Shown piece by piece: positions 16,486 through 26,752 of a DNA stretch of 64,000 nucleotides. The translations under genes were made by a program, and so were the position numbers. The notes below the pieces were generated by a model that saw only the letters and a list, made by a program, of their open reading frames with translations, searched no databases and was not told where the DNA came from. This DNA comes from Mycobacterium sp. EPa45. Lineage in GTDB: Bacteria > Actinomycetota > Actinomycetes > Mycobacteriales > Mycobacteriaceae. Location: the NCBI RefSeq assembly GCF_001021385.1, contig NZ_CP011773.1:3472001-3536000 (forward strand), written 5' to 3'. The first letter of the stretch is position 1. Each line of letters starts with the position of its first letter.

Positions 16486-18174
16486 ATGGCGGTTCTGCTC
16501 GGCGACACCGAGCCGTATTACGACCTCGGGGACTTTCACCGGCCCGTCGACACCTCGTCGTCCCAGGCGCAGGTGTGGTTCGACCGCGGCCTGGTGTGGG
16601 CGTACGCCTTCAACCATGAAGAGGCGATCACCTGCTTCGAGCGTGCCCTGGCCCTCGACGCCGACCTCGCGATCGCCCGGTGGGGCATTGCGTATGCGAT
16701 CGGGCCGAATTACAACAAAGGTTGGGAGGCCTTCGACGCCGTCGACCTGGCCGCCTCGCTGGCCCGGGCCCGAATGGAGCTGGAGCTGGCCGCCAAGAGC
16801 CGGGGCAGCGTCGTCGAGCACGCCTTGATCGCGGCGCTGGCCGCCCGGTTTCCCACCGACAACCCCGATGACGCCGAGGCCCTGGCCGCCGGGCACGTCG
16901 CCTACGCCGACGCCATGGCCGAGTTGGTGCGGGCGTATCCCGACGATGTCGACGTGCTGGCGCTGGCCGCCGACGCTCTGGTGAATGTCACGGCATGGGC
17001 GTTGTGGGACACCGCAACCGGCGAGCCGGCCCCCGGATCGCGGGTGGTGCAGGCCAAGGAACTCCTCGACGCCGCCTTGCGCACCGAGGCGGGCCGGGCC
17101 CATCCCGGTGTGCTGCACCTCTACATCCACGCGATGGAGATGTCCGCACATCCCGAGGACGCGCTGCCGGCCGCCGACCTGCTGCGCGGCCTGGTTCCCG
17201 ACGCCGGTCACCTGCAGCACATGCCGTCGCACATCGACGTGCTGTGCGGCAATTACCGAGATTCGGTGCTGGCGAACCAGTCTGCGGTCACCGCCGACCG
17301 GCGCTTCGTGGCGCATGCCGGACCGCTCAACTTCTACTCGCTCTACCGCGCGCACGACCTGCATTTCATCGTCTACTCGGCGATGTTCGCGGGCCAGTCC
17401 CAGATCGCGCTACAGGCCGCTGACGAGCTCTCCGGGCAGTTGACCGCCGAGTTGCTGTCGATCGAGTCTCCGCCGATGGCCGACTGGCTGGAAGCATTCG
17501 TCCCGCTGCGGGTGCACGTGCTGATCCGGTTCGGCCGATGGGACGAGTTGATTGCCGAGCCGCTTCCTTCCGATCCCGAATTATATTGCACCACAACGGC
17601 AACCATTCACTATGGACGTGGTGTCGCGCACGCGGCCAAGGGGCAGCTGGTCCAGGCCGTCGCCGAACGCGAGGCGTTCGCGGCCGCGTATGCCCGCGTG
17701 CCGGAGTCGCGCTATCTGTTCAACAACACCAGCCGCGACATCCTCGCCGTTGCCGCCGCCATGCTCGACGGTGAAATTGCCTATCGGCAGGGTGATTTCG
17801 AGGTGGCCTTCGATCATCTCCGGCGAGCGATCGCCCTGGATGACGCGCTGCCCTACGACGAACCCTGGGGCTGGATGCAGCCCACCCGGCACGCCTACGG
17901 CGCGCTGCTACTTGAGCAGGGTCGGGTCGCAGACGCCGCCGCGGTATATGCCGCCGACCTCGGTCTGGACCCGACGCTGAGCCGGCCCTGCCAACACCCG
18001 GGCAACGTGTGGAGCCTGCACGGTTACCACGAGTGCCTGCAACGGCTGGGCCGTGTGGGTGAGGCGTTGATCATCGGCCGCCAGCTCGAGCTGGCGAAAG
18101 CCCGCGCCGACGTCCCGATCCTGGCGTCGTGCCTGTGCCGGCTCGAGGTTCTCAGCGAAGACTGTTGCCACTGA
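16486..18174 (+). CDS. Tetratricopeptide-repeat protein
   Basis: A 562-residue soluble protein of helical repeats. TPR-like units are visible at AWVYAFNHEEAITCFERALALDADLAIARWGIAYA-type positions near residue 35-70, HLQHMPSHIDVLCGNYRDS near 240, and three near the C-terminus including DFEVAFDHLRRAIALDD and GRVADAAAVYAADLGLDP. Histidine-rich stretches (HLYIHAMEM, HMPSHID) are conserved in this family and could bind metal. No signal peptide or other domain. TPR proteins scaffold complexes; the partner is unknown. The start ATG 16486 is shown by the natural family N-terminus, although the frame is open far upstream inside the permease gene. Confidence 0.75.
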   Translation: MAVLLGDTEPYYDLGDFHRPVDTSSSQAQVWFDRGLVWAYAFNHEEAITCFERALALDADLAIARWGIAYAIGPNYNKGWEAFDAVDLAASLARARMELELAAKSRGSVVEHALIAALAARFPTDNPDDAEALAAGHVAYADAMAELVRAYPDDVDVLALAADALVNVTAWALWDTATGEPAPGSRVVQAKELLDAALRTEAGRAHPGVLHLYIHAMEMSAHPEDALPAADLLRGLVPDAGHLQHMPSHIDVLCGNYRDSVLANQSAVTADRRFVAHAGPLNFYSLYRAHDLHFIVYSAMFAGQSQIALQAADELSGQLTAELLSIESPPMADWLEAFVPLRVHVLIRFGRWDELIAEPLPSDPELYCTTTATIHYGRGVAHAAKGQLVQAVAEREAFAAAYARVPESRYLFNNTSRDILAVAAAMLDGEIAYRQGDFEVAFDHLRRAIALDDALPYDEPWGWMQPTRHAYGALLLEQGRVADAAAVYAADLGLDPTLSRPCQHPGNVWSLHGYHECLQRLGRVGEALIIGRQLELAKARADVPILASCLCRLEVLSEDCCH

Positions 18175-18191
18175 GGCAGTAATCTCGGTGG

Positions 18192-18908
18192 GTGCACGAC
18201 GGCCTCGAACCTCCCTCGCCGGTCCTGCCGACCCGGCGCGGCTGGCCCGGCAGGGTCGTGCATTTCATCGGCAGCGCGCCGATCACCTTCGGCTGGCTGG
18301 CGGTGCTGTTCCTCACAACCATCGCCCAGCACCTGCTGCCGCGCTGGCACCTGCTCGAGCTACTGCGCAAAGACTCCACCAACCTCCACCACCTGGCCTC
18401 CGACCCCATCCGGGTGCTGATCACCAGCCTGCTGTGGCTCGACGGCGCGGCGTGGTGGCCGTATCTGGTGATGTTCTGCCTCTTCCTGGCGCCGGCGGAG
18501 CGCTGGCTGGGCCACCTGCGGTTCGTGATCGCCGGGCTGATCGCCCACATCGTGGCGACCTACGCCAGTGAGGGATACCTGTACTGGCAGATCCAGGAGG
18601 CGCTGATCTCGCCGCGCTATCTCAACGCCCGCGACATCGGCGTGAGCTATTTCGCCGTCGGCATCGTCGGCCTGTTGACCTATCACATCGCGCGACCGTG
18701 GCGCTGGCTGTACGTATTCGTCGCGCTCGCCTACTGCATCGGGGTCGTGGTGATCACCCCCACGTTCACACCGGTGGGGCACCTGGTTGCTCTGATCGTC
18801 GGATTCGCCAGCTACCCGCTGGCCCGCGGCCGTCCCGGCTCCCCGGTGGATCCGCAGCGGTTGCTGGACCTTTGGCGGTTCCGGCATCCACCGACACCGG
18901 TTGCGTAA
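18192..18908 (+). CDS. Rhomboid-like integral membrane protein
   Basis: A 238-residue protein with about six membrane segments. It has a rhomboid-like helix-4 region DIGVSYFAVGIVG, where Ser would take the nucleophile place, and a late TPVGHLVALIVGFASYPLA helix with a His, resembling the Ser-His dyad layout. The canonical GxSG is GVSY here, so proteolytic activity is doubtful and the protein could be an inactive pseudoprotease. GTG start at 18192, 17 bases after the TPR gene stop; probably co-transcribed with the TPR and deaminase genes. Confidence 0.6.
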   Translation: MHDGLEPPSPVLPTRRGWPGRVVHFIGSAPITFGWLAVLFLTTIAQHLLPRWHLLELLRKDSTNLHHLASDPIRVLITSLLWLDGAAWWPYLVMFCLFLAPAERWLGHLRFVIAGLIAHIVATYASEGYLYWQIQEALISPRYLNARDIGVSYFAVGIVGLLTYHIARPWRWLYVFVALAYCIGVVVITPTFTPVGHLVALIVGFASYPLARGRPGSPVDPQRLLDLWRFRHPPTPVA

Positions 18909-18919
18909 GGTGAGACAGC

Positions 18920-19399
18920 GTGGCACTCGACGACGAGGACATCCGGCGGCTCGGCCGCTGCGTCGAGCTCGCCCGCACCGCACTCGACGCCGGTGACGAG
19001 CCGTTCGGCTCGATCCTGGTCGACGCCGACGGCGCGGTGCTGTTCGAGGATCACAATCACGTGGCCGGCGGGGACGCCACCGCGCATCCGGAGCTGGCAA
19101 TCGCGCAGTGGTCGGTGATCCACCTCTCCCCCGCCGAGCGGGCTCGCGCCACCGTCTACACCTCCGGTGAACACTGCCCGATGTGCGCGGCCGCGCACGC
19201 CTGGGTTGGCTTGGGGCGCATCGTGTTTGCGGTCGCCGGCGGTCAGTTGGCACAGTGGCTGTCCGACTGGAAGGCGCCGTTGCCGCCGGTGGCCAGCCTG
19301 CCGATCACCGCAGTAGCCCCGTATGTGACCGTCGACGGCCCGGCCCCCGAGTACCAGGACGAGATGATGACCCTGTACGCCGCGAAGTTCGCGCCATGA
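18920..19399 (+). CDS. Nucleoside / base deaminase of the cytidine-deaminase fold
   Basis: A 159-residue zinc deaminase. Zinc and catalytic residues are visible: ATAHPELA (His ligand and catalytic Glu) and SGEHCPMCAAAH (two Cys ligands). GDEPFGSILVDADG is the guanine/tRNA-adenosine-deaminase-like N-terminal motif. Likely converts guanine, cytosine or a nucleoside to the deaminated form; the nearby NCS2 permease would fit purine salvage. Starts with GTG at 18920, 11 bases after the rhomboid-like gene. Its stop overlaps the next ATG (ATGA), so the GH13 enzyme is co-translated. Confidence 0.8.
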   Translation: MALDDEDIRRLGRCVELARTALDAGDEPFGSILVDADGAVLFEDHNHVAGGDATAHPELAIAQWSVIHLSPAERARATVYTSGEHCPMCAAAHAWVGLGRIVFAVAGGQLAQWLSDWKAPLPPVASLPITAVAPYVTVDGPAPEYQDEMMTLYAAKFAP

Positions 19400-20703
19400 G
19401 CGACTGGGTGCGCCACGCGATCTGGTGGCATGTCTATCCGCTCGGATTCGTCGGTGCCTTCCCCGCCTCCGAACCTCCCGGCGCGGGAGAGCACCGACTA
19501 CGCCGGATCGTCGACTGGCTCGACCATGCGGTCGAACTGGGCACCTCGGGAATCGCGCTCGGCCCGGTCTTCGCCTCCCGCACCCACGGGTACGACACGA
19601 CCGACCACTACCGCATCGACCCCCGGCTGGGTGACGACGGCGACTTCGATCACCTTGTCGCCGAAGCGCACCGGCGCGGATTGCGGGTGCTGCTCGACGG
19701 TGTGTTCAACCATGTCGGAACGGAATTCGAGCGCTATCGGCGTGCCGTCGAGGGCACCGACCCGGACGCTCAAGCGTGGTTCCGAGGGCGCCCCGGCCAC
19801 TTCCACACCTTCGAAGGCCACAGCGAACTCGTCACCCTGAACCACGAGAGCCCAGCCGTCGTCGACTATGTCATCGACGTGATGAAACATTGGCTGAGCC
19901 GGGGCGCCGACGGCTGGCGGCTCGACGCGGCCTACGCCGTGCCGGAATCGTTCTGGGCCCGAGTGCTCCCCCGCGTCCGCGAGGCCCATCCCGACGCATG
20001 GTTCGTCGCCGAGGTGATCCACGGCGACTACGCCGCATTCGTCGACGGCTCCGGCGTCGACTCGGTGACCCAGTACGAACTGTGGAAGGCGATCTGGAGC
20101 AGCCTCAACGACGGCAACTTCCACGAGCTGGACTGGGCGCTGCAGCGCCACAACGACTTTCTGTACCGCTTCGCGCCACTGACATTCGTCGGCAACCACG
20201 ACGTCACCCGCATCGCGAGCAGGCTGGAGCGCCCCGAGCAGGTGGCACATGCGCTGGTGCTGCTGTTCACCACCGGCGGAGTTCCCACTGTCTACGCCGG
20301 TGACGAACTCGGCTATCGCGGGGTCAAGGAAGACCGGGCCGGCGGCGACGACGCCGTGCGGCCCGAATTCGGCACGCCGCCGGTTCCGTTGGACGCCGCC
20401 GGACGCGAGACCCTGAACCTGCACCAGTACCTGATCGGCCTGCGCCGGCGGAACCCGTGGTTACACGAAGCGAAAACCACAGCGTTGCAAGTCGACAACC
20501 GCGGCTATGCCTACGAAACCCGTAATGGCGACGACGCACTGATCGTCGCGCTCAACATCGACGACGCGTCGATGCCGCTGCCGGTGGCCACGCTGACCGG
20601 CGGGCAGGCCCAGTTGGTGGGTGGGACGGCGGCGCCACCGGAAGACGTCGTCAGTGACGTGGTGGTCCCGCCGCAGGGCTGGCTGGTGCTCCGCCCGCTA
20701 TAG
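19396..20703 (+). CDS. GH13 alpha-amylase-family glycosidase
   Basis: A 435-residue GH13 enzyme. Catalytic residues are readable: nucleophile D177 in DGWRLDAAY, acid/base E206 in FVAEVIHGD, transition-state D269 in FVGNHDVTRI; the first conserved region is DGVFNHVG. A short C-terminal beta domain follows residue 350. Substrate probably small alpha-glucans, maltose or trehalose-like sugars. ATG at 19396 overlaps the deaminase stop. The frame is open upstream to 19183 but only inside the deaminase gene. Coupling to a deaminase is unusual and has no obvious metabolic logic. Confidence 0.85.
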   Translation: MSDWVRHAIWWHVYPLGFVGAFPASEPPGAGEHRLRRIVDWLDHAVELGTSGIALGPVFASRTHGYDTTDHYRIDPRLGDDGDFDHLVAEAHRRGLRVLLDGVFNHVGTEFERYRRAVEGTDPDAQAWFRGRPGHFHTFEGHSELVTLNHESPAVVDYVIDVMKHWLSRGADGWRLDAAYAVPESFWARVLPRVREAHPDAWFVAEVIHGDYAAFVDGSGVDSVTQYELWKAIWSSLNDGNFHELDWALQRHNDFLYRFAPLTFVGNHDVTRIASRLERPEQVAHALVLLFTTGGVPTVYAGDELGYRGVKEDRAGGDDAVRPEFGTPPVPLDAAGRETLNLHQYLIGLRRRNPWLHEAKTTALQVDNRGYAYETRNGDDALIVALNIDDASMPLPVATLTGGQAQLVGGTAAPPEDVVSDVVVPPQGWLVLRPL

Positions 20704-21114
20704 CAACTCCAGCGTCCGGGCGTCCTGCTCCCCGCCGTAGAACTTGTCAAGCAAGGCGAGGAAGTCGGCGTTGTCTTCGCTCGCGTGGGCGAACAGCGTC
20801 ATCGATGAGCGCACCTTCAGATTGTCGGGCCAGCCGAAGATGTCGTCGACCGAGCGACCCTCGACCGCCGTGACCAACCGGGCACACTCATGCAACCGTG
20901 TCCCGAGCACTGGGTGCGCCAGGTAGGCCTGCGCCTCGGCCAGCGAGCCGATACCGAAAAGCTTTGCTGTTGAGCTACTTCCGAGCGCGGCAAGCTGAGG
21001 GAAGATGAACCAGATCCAGTGACTACGCTTGGCACCGGCCCGCAGCTCGGCAAGCACCCGGTCGTAGGCGCGGTCCTGAGCATCGACGAAGCGCTGAAGA
21101 TCGAACGGGTCCAT
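20698..21114 (-). CDS. DUF1810 protein (Rv1873-like)
   Basis: A 138-residue helical protein of the DUF1810 family, matching the pattern of Rv1873: DLQRFVDAQD at the N-terminus, SHWIWFIFPQLAALG in the middle, then LGTRLHECARLV and DNLKVRSSMTLFAHAS. Function is unknown, although a structure is known for the family. It converges with the GH13 gene, overlapping its last 6 bases. In M. tuberculosis order the neighbours differ. Confidence 0.85.
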   Translation of the reverse strand: MDPFDLQRFVDAQDRAYDRVLAELRAGAKRSHWIWFIFPQLAALGSSSTAKLFGIGSLAEAQAYLAHPVLGTRLHECARLVTAVEGRSVDDIFGWPDNLKVRSSMTLFAHASEDNADFLALLDKFYGGEQDARTLELL

Positions 21115-21280
21115 GCCTGAACTCTACCGTTGCTTTCGTGTGACCTTTCCGTTATTGAACCGAGGTCAAAGCCGTTGCTGTGCTGAGGATCTGCGAGTCC
21201 AGCGCGTCTCCTGATCGTTAGCGAACCGCGACTTGGCGCACCGCGGCGCGTACCGAAGCCGAGCTGCCGCGCGTGATTAG

Positions 21281-22339
<1,059 letters not shown>

Positions 22340-22353
22340 TCCACCCCGAACAA

Positions 22354-22392
22354 CAGCGAGCCTGTCGCCATCCCCCGGCGGCAGGCTCGCTG
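22354..22392 (+). terminator. Intrinsic-type terminator after fbpB
   Basis: Perfect 11-base arms, CAGCGAGCCTG at 22354-22364 and CAGGCTCGCTG at 22382-22392, with a 17-base GC-rich loop and a short CTTTG tract after it. It starts 15 bases after the fbpB stop and lies 78 bases before the lon start, so it should separate these transcripts. Confidence 0.75.
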
Positions 22393-22469
22393 CTTTGTCG
22401 GCAGCGGACCCGGGGAACAAACTGGAACCGGTCAAGGTTGAGTCGGTCAGACTGAACTTTGGAGGATTG

Positions 22470-24788
22470 ATGGCTGAAGCCAAATCTGTGCCGGTGTTGT
22501 TTGTCAGCGATCCGATCGTGCTGCCCGGGATGGTGGTGCCGATCACGCTTGACGACGCTGCCCGCGCGGCCGTCGATGCGGCTCGCTCGAGCGAATCCGG
22601 CAAGTTACTGATTGCCCCCCGACTGGACGATCGTTATCCGTCGTACGGCGTGCTGGCATCGATCGTGCAGGTGGGCCGGATTGCCGGTAGCACTGCCGCG
22701 GTCGTGCGTGGCGAAACCCGGGCGCACATCGGTGCCGGAACCACCGGACCCGGCGCGGCGCTGTGGGTAGAAGTCACCGAGGTCGCCGAGCCCGAGCCGA
22801 CCGAGGACACCAAGGCGCTGGCCGCCGAGTACAAGAAGCTGCTGCTGGCGCTGCTACAACGCCGGGAAGCCTGGCAGCTGGTCGACGCCGTCAACCAGCT
22901 CACCGATCCGTCGGCGCTGGCCGACACCGCCGGCTACGCGTCGTATCTGTCGGACGTCCAGAAGCGCCAGCTGCTGGAGACCGAGAACGTCGACGCTCGC
23001 CTGCAGGTGCTGATCGACTGGACGGCCGAGCACCTCGCCGAGGTGGAGGTCAGCGACAAGATCTCCCAGGACGTGCGCGAGGGCATGGAGAAGACGCAGA
23101 AGGAGTTCCTGCTGCGTCAGCAGCTCAACGCGATTCGCAAGGAGCTGGGCGAAGGCGAACCCGACGGATCAGATGACTACCGTGGCCGCATCGAGGCAGC
23201 CGATCTGCCCGAGAAAGTCCGCGAGGCAGCGCTGCGGGAGGTCGGCAAGCTGGAACGCTCCAGCGAGCAGAGCCCCGAGGGCGGCTGGATCCGGACTTGG
23301 CTGGACACCGTCCTGGACCTGCCGTGGAACACCCGCACCTCCGACTCGACCGACCTCAGAGCGGCCCGGGACATCTTGGACGCCGACCACCACGGGCTGG
23401 ACGACGTCAAGGACCGCATCGTCGAGTACTTGGCCGTGCGCACTCGTCGGGCCCAGCGTGGCCTGCAGGTCGTCGGCGGTCGCGGCTCGGGTGCCGTGAT
23501 GGTGCTGGCCGGCCCTCCCGGTGTCGGCAAGACATCGCTGGGTGAAAGTGTGGCAAGGGCCTTGGGCCGCAAGTTCGTTCGCGTCGCCCTCGGTGGCGTG
23601 CGCGACGAGGCGGAGATCCGCGGCCACCGTCGCACCTACGTCGGCGCGTTGCCCGGCCGTATCGTCCGCGCGATCGGCGAGGCCGGTTCGATGAACCCGG
23701 TCGTGCTGCTCGACGAGATCGATAAGGTCGGCTCGGACTACCGCGGCGACCCATCGGCCGCCCTGTTGGAGGTCCTGGATCCGGCGCAGAACCACACGTT
23801 CCGCGACCACTACCTGGACCTGGATCTCGACCTGTCGGACGTGGTGTTCCTGGCGACTGCCAACGTGATCGAGAACATCCCGTCGGCACTGCTGGACCGC
23901 ATGGAGCTGGTGCAGATCGACGGCTATACCGAGGACGACAAGGTGGCCATCGCCCGCGACTACCTGCTGCCCCGGCAGCGCGACCGCGCGGCGCTGACCC
24001 CCGAGGAGGTCACGGTCACCGATGATGCGCTGCGCAAGATCGCGGCGGACTACACCCGCGAACCGGGTGTGCGGCAGTTCGAGCGACTGTTGGCCAAGGC
24101 ACTGCGCAAGGCGACCACGAAGCTGGCCGACGACCCTTCGCCGTTGACCATCGACGAACCCGATTTGGTTGGCTACCTTGGCCGTCCGCGGTTCACGCCG
24201 GAATCGGCGGAACGCACCGCCGTGCCGGGAGTGGCGACCGGGCTGGCCGTGACGGGCCTGGGCGGCGATGTGCTCTACATCGAGGCCGGGTCTACCGAAG
24301 GCGAGCCGAGCCTGCAGTTGACCGGCCAACTGGGCGACGTGATGAAGGAATCGGCGCAGATCGCGCTGTCCTACGTCCGTAGCCATGCCGAGCAGCTCGG
24401 CGTGGATCCCGCGGCGCTGAACCGCAAGATCCACGTGCACGTGCCTGCGGGCGCGGTGCCCAAGGACGGTCCATCCGCCGGTGTGACGATGGTGACCGCG
24501 CTGGTCTCGATGGCCACCGGCAGGCAGGTCCGCTCGGATGTCGGGATGACCGGTGAGGTCACCCTGAACGGCCGGGTGCTGCCGATCGGCGGTGTCAAAC
24601 AGAAGTTGCTGGCCGCGGGGCGTGCCGGGCTGTCAACGGTTTTCATCCCGCAACGCAACGAGGCCGACCTGGACGACGTCCCGGCCGAGGTGCTGGAGGC
24701 GCTGACGGTGAAGCCGATGACCGACGTCGCCGACATCGTGGCCCAGGCGCTGGAGCCGGCGGCCGAGGCAGCCACGGCTGCGGCCTGA
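22470..24788 (+). CDS. lon: ATP-dependent Lon protease
   Basis: A 772-residue full-length Lon. The N-terminal substrate domain starts [18 protein letters not shown]; the AAA+ core has Walker A GPPGVGKT at residues 348-355 and the [14 protein letters not shown] sensor region; the C-terminal protease has the Ser-Lys dyad S669 (PKDGPSAGV) and K712 (GGVKQK), with the 43-residue spacing seen in E. coli Lon. It degrades misfolded and regulatory proteins in the cytoplasm. GGAGG lies 6 bases before the ATG at 22470, deciding the start. M. smegmatis has Lon whereas M. tuberculosis does not, so this points to a non-tuberculous species. Confidence 0.95.
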   Translation: MAEAKSVPVLFVSDPIVLPGMVVPITLDDAARAAVDAARSSESGKLLIAPRLDDRYPSYGVLASIVQVGRIAGSTAAVVRGETRAHIGAGTTGPGAALWVEVTEVAEPEPTEDTKALAAEYKKLLLALLQRREAWQLVDAVNQLTDPSALADTAGYASYLSDVQKRQLLETENVDARLQVLIDWTAEHLAEVEVSDKISQDVREGMEKTQKEFLLRQQLNAIRKELGEGEPDGSDDYRGRIEAADLPEKVREAALREVGKLERSSEQSPEGGWIRTWLDTVLDLPWNTRTSDSTDLRAARDILDADHHGLDDVKDRIVEYLAVRTRRAQRGLQVVGGRGSGAVMVLAGPPGVGKTSLGESVARALGRKFVRVALGGVRDEAEIRGHRRTYVGALPGRIVRAIGEAGSMNPVVLLDEIDKVGSDYRGDPSAALLEVLDPAQNHTFRDHYLDLDLDLSDVVFLATANVIENIPSALLDRMELVQIDGYTEDDKVAIARDYLLPRQRDRAALTPEEVTVTDDALRKIAADYTREPGVRQFERLLAKALRKATTKLADDPSPLTIDEPDLVGYLGRPRFTPESAERTAVPGVATGLAVTGLGGDVLYIEAGSTEGEPSLQLTGQLGDVMKESAQIALSYVRSHAEQLGVDPAALNRKIHVHVPAGAVPKDGPSAGVTMVTALVSMATGRQVRSDVGMTGEVTLNGRVLPIGGVKQKLLAAGRAGLSTVFIPQRNEADLDDVPAEVLEALTVKPMTDVADIVAQALEPAAEAATAAA

Positions 24789-24800
24789 CCGGCTTAGAAG

Positions 24801-24846
24801 CACACAAAGTCGCACTGGTCCTTGAGGATCGGTGCGACTTTGTGTG
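24801..24846 (+). terminator. Long perfect hairpin after lon
   Basis: Perfect 15-base arms, CACACAAAGTCGCAC at 24801-24815 and GTGCGACTTTGTGTG at 24832-24846, around a 16-base loop. It starts 12 bases after the lon stop and ends 11 bases before the TfoX-domain gene start, so it could terminate lon and also fold in the leader of the next gene. Confidence 0.75.
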
Positions 24847-24857
24847 TGCTGTTCGGT

Positions 24858-25190
24858 ATGGCCTACGACGAAGATCTGGCGAACCGCCTACGGGAACTGG
24901 TCGCCGGCGAACGCGGCGTCGAAGAGAAGCGGATGTTCGGTGGTCTGGCGTTCCTGATCAACGGCAACATGGCCGTCGCCGCCAGCGGGCAGGGTGGCCT
25001 GATGGTGCGCGTGCCGCCCGCCGACACCGCCGAACTGCTGACCCGCGAACACACCGAACCCATGGTGATGGCAGGGCGGGAAACCCGCGGCTGGATCCGG
25101 GTGGCCGGCGACGGGGTGCGCACCAAGCGTCAGCTCCAGAGCTGGGTGACCCGCGGCGTCACCTATGCGAAATCACTGCCCGCGAAGTGA
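24858..25190 (+). CDS. TfoX N-terminal-domain protein
   Basis: A 110-residue single-domain protein with the TfoX_N signature: GVEEKRMFGGLAFLINGNMAVAAS near residues 22-45 and VRVPPADTAELL later. In gamma-proteobacteria TfoX/Sxy induces competence genes, but the lone N-terminal domain is widespread and of unknown function in actinobacteria. The protein starts at ATG 24858, right behind the hairpin that follows lon, with no obvious ribosome site, so the transcript might be leaderless. Confidence 0.7.
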   Translation: MAYDEDLANRLRELVAGERGVEEKRMFGGLAFLINGNMAVAASGQGGLMVRVPPADTAELLTREHTEPMVMAGRETRGWIRVAGDGVRTKRQLQSWVTRGVTYAKSLPAK

Positions 25191-25229
25191 CGCCGGAATA
25201 AACCACCGTGCGTCGTGATTGTCGCCTGC

Positions 25230-26045
25230 ATGACCCGTCCCGTGCGCGTTGCCGTTCAGATCCAGCCAGCAGACACCCCTGACTACGCCACCTGGCGCCA
25301 GGCCGTCCTGCGTGCCGAGGAGATCGGCGTCGACGTCATCTTCGGCTACGACCATTTCCACGCCCCGTTCATCGACTCGATCGTCGACGCCAAGCCGATC
25401 CTGGCCGAGGTACAGCCCGATGTGAACAACTTCGAGGGCTGGACCGCGCTGGCGTCCTGGGGCGAGATCACCACGCGCGCTGAGCTGGGGTTGCTGGTGT
25501 CGGGGATGGGCTACCGCAATCCGGACCTGCTCGCGGATATGGCACGCACCGTCGACCACATCAATGGCGGCCGAACGATCCTCGGCGTCGGTGCCGGTTG
25601 GTACGAAAAGGACTACACCACTTATGGTTTCGACTTCGGAACAGTAAAGTCCCGGGCCGACGCCTTCGATGAGGGGCTGCTGCGCATCGAGCGCCGGTTC
25701 GCGCAGTTGCATCCGGCGCCGCTGCGCAAGATCCCGATCCTCATCGGTGGATCCGGCCCCAAGCGCACACTGCCCGCCGTCGCGCGACATGCCGACATCT
25801 GGCACACCTTCCTGCCCATCGACTCCTACCGGGAGGCCAGTGCCCGCGTCGCCGAGCTGGCCGCCGGATTCGGGCGTGCTGACGGCGATATCGAGCGGTC
25901 GACATTCTGGACCAATCCGAAGTCGGCGGACGACTACCTGGCCGCCGGGGCAACGTTGTTCCACACCGAGGTCCGCGCGTCCGAAGGCAAGTACGACCTC
26001 AGCACGGCCGAGAGGATGATCGACTGGCGCGACACGAGGCGCTGA
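25230..26045 (+). CDS. LLM-class F420-dependent oxidoreductase
   Basis: A 271-residue luciferase-like TIM-barrel enzyme: RVAVQIQPADTPDY at the N-terminus, VDVIFGYDHFHAPF, then TRAELGLLVSGMGYRNPDLLADMARTVDH and LGVGAGWYEKDY, the F420-binding region, with IPILIGGSGPKRTLP near residue 180. These use F420 to oxidise or reduce small molecules. Shorter than most family members at the C-terminus. I chose ATG 25230; the frame extends to 25215. Follows the TfoX gene, perhaps in the same transcript. Confidence 0.75.
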   Translation: MTRPVRVAVQIQPADTPDYATWRQAVLRAEEIGVDVIFGYDHFHAPFIDSIVDAKPILAEVQPDVNNFEGWTALASWGEITTRAELGLLVSGMGYRNPDLLADMARTVDHINGGRTILGVGAGWYEKDYTTYGFDFGTVKSRADAFDEGLLRIERRFAQLHPAPLRKIPILIGGSGPKRTLPAVARHADIWHTFLPIDSYREASARVAELAAGFGRADGDIERSTFWTNPKSADDYLAAGATLFHTEVRASEGKYDLSTAERMIDWRDTRR

Positions 26046-26107
26046 AAGCTGTTACGCCGAAGTGACGCTTCGTTTCGTCGACCCACTAGGCGGGTATCGC
26101 CTGGCAG

Positions 26108-26749
26108 ATGGACGATTCGGAAGCCAGGCGGCTCATACAGCGGTTGCGCCAGCACGCGGGCCGGACCTACGCCGCTGAAGCAGGAATCACCCTGCGGGAC
26201 ACTCCGATGCCGCTGTTCCAGCTGATGGTGCTGTGCATGCTGGCCAGCAAGCCGATCGACGCCTCGATCGCGATGCATGCCGCGAGGGAGTTGTTCCGCG
26301 CCGGACTGCGCACTCCCCGCGCGGTGCTCTCGGCCAACCGGCAGACGATGATCGACGCGTTCGCCCGGGCGCACTATGTGCGCTACGACGAGAGTTCGGC
26401 CTCCCGGCTGACCGAGCTCGCCACCCGGATCAACGACGATTACCGCAACGACCTGCGCACTCTGGCCCGGGTCAGCAAGCCCGATGTGCGGACCGCCAAG
26501 CAGCTGATCAAGCAGTTCACCGGTATCGGCGACACCGGCTCGGACATCTTCCTGCGCGAGGTCCAGGACGTCTGGCCGTGGGTACGGCCCTACTTCGACA
26601 AGCGCGCCCTGGACAGCGCCGAGCAGCTCGGACTGCCCCGCGATCCCGACAAGCTGGCCAGCCTCACCGGCCGGGTGATCGCACCGCTGGCCGCGGCGCT
26701 GGTGCGAGTTTCCCTGGACGACGACGTGCGGCAGCGCATCGCCGGCTGA
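26108..26749 (+). CDS. HhH-GPD-type endonuclease III-like protein
   Basis: A 213-residue helical protein with a helix-hairpin-helix segment FTGIGDTGSDIFLREV near residue 138-153, the position of the DNA-binding hairpin in endonuclease III-like glycosylases. The canonical catalytic Lys and the four-Cys cluster are not evident, so base-excision activity is uncertain; a Glu/Asp after the hairpin could take part. Likely a DNA-binding or repair-related protein. The next gene starts 3 bases after its stop. Confidence 0.6.
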   Translation: MDDSEARRLIQRLRQHAGRTYAAEAGITLRDTPMPLFQLMVLCMLASKPIDASIAMHAARELFRAGLRTPRAVLSANRQTMIDAFARAHYVRYDESSASRLTELATRINDDYRNDLRTLARVSKPDVRTAKQLIKQFTGIGDTGSDIFLREVQDVWPWVRPYFDKRALDSAEQLGLPRDPDKLASLTGRVIAPLAAALVRVSLDDDVRQRIAG

Positions 26750-26752
26750 CAA

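Noticed and set aside
16417..17364. Long minus-strand extension of the cupin gene
   Set aside because: It is antisense to the TPR gene with composition typical of shadow frames; a good ribosome site precedes the GTG at 16416.
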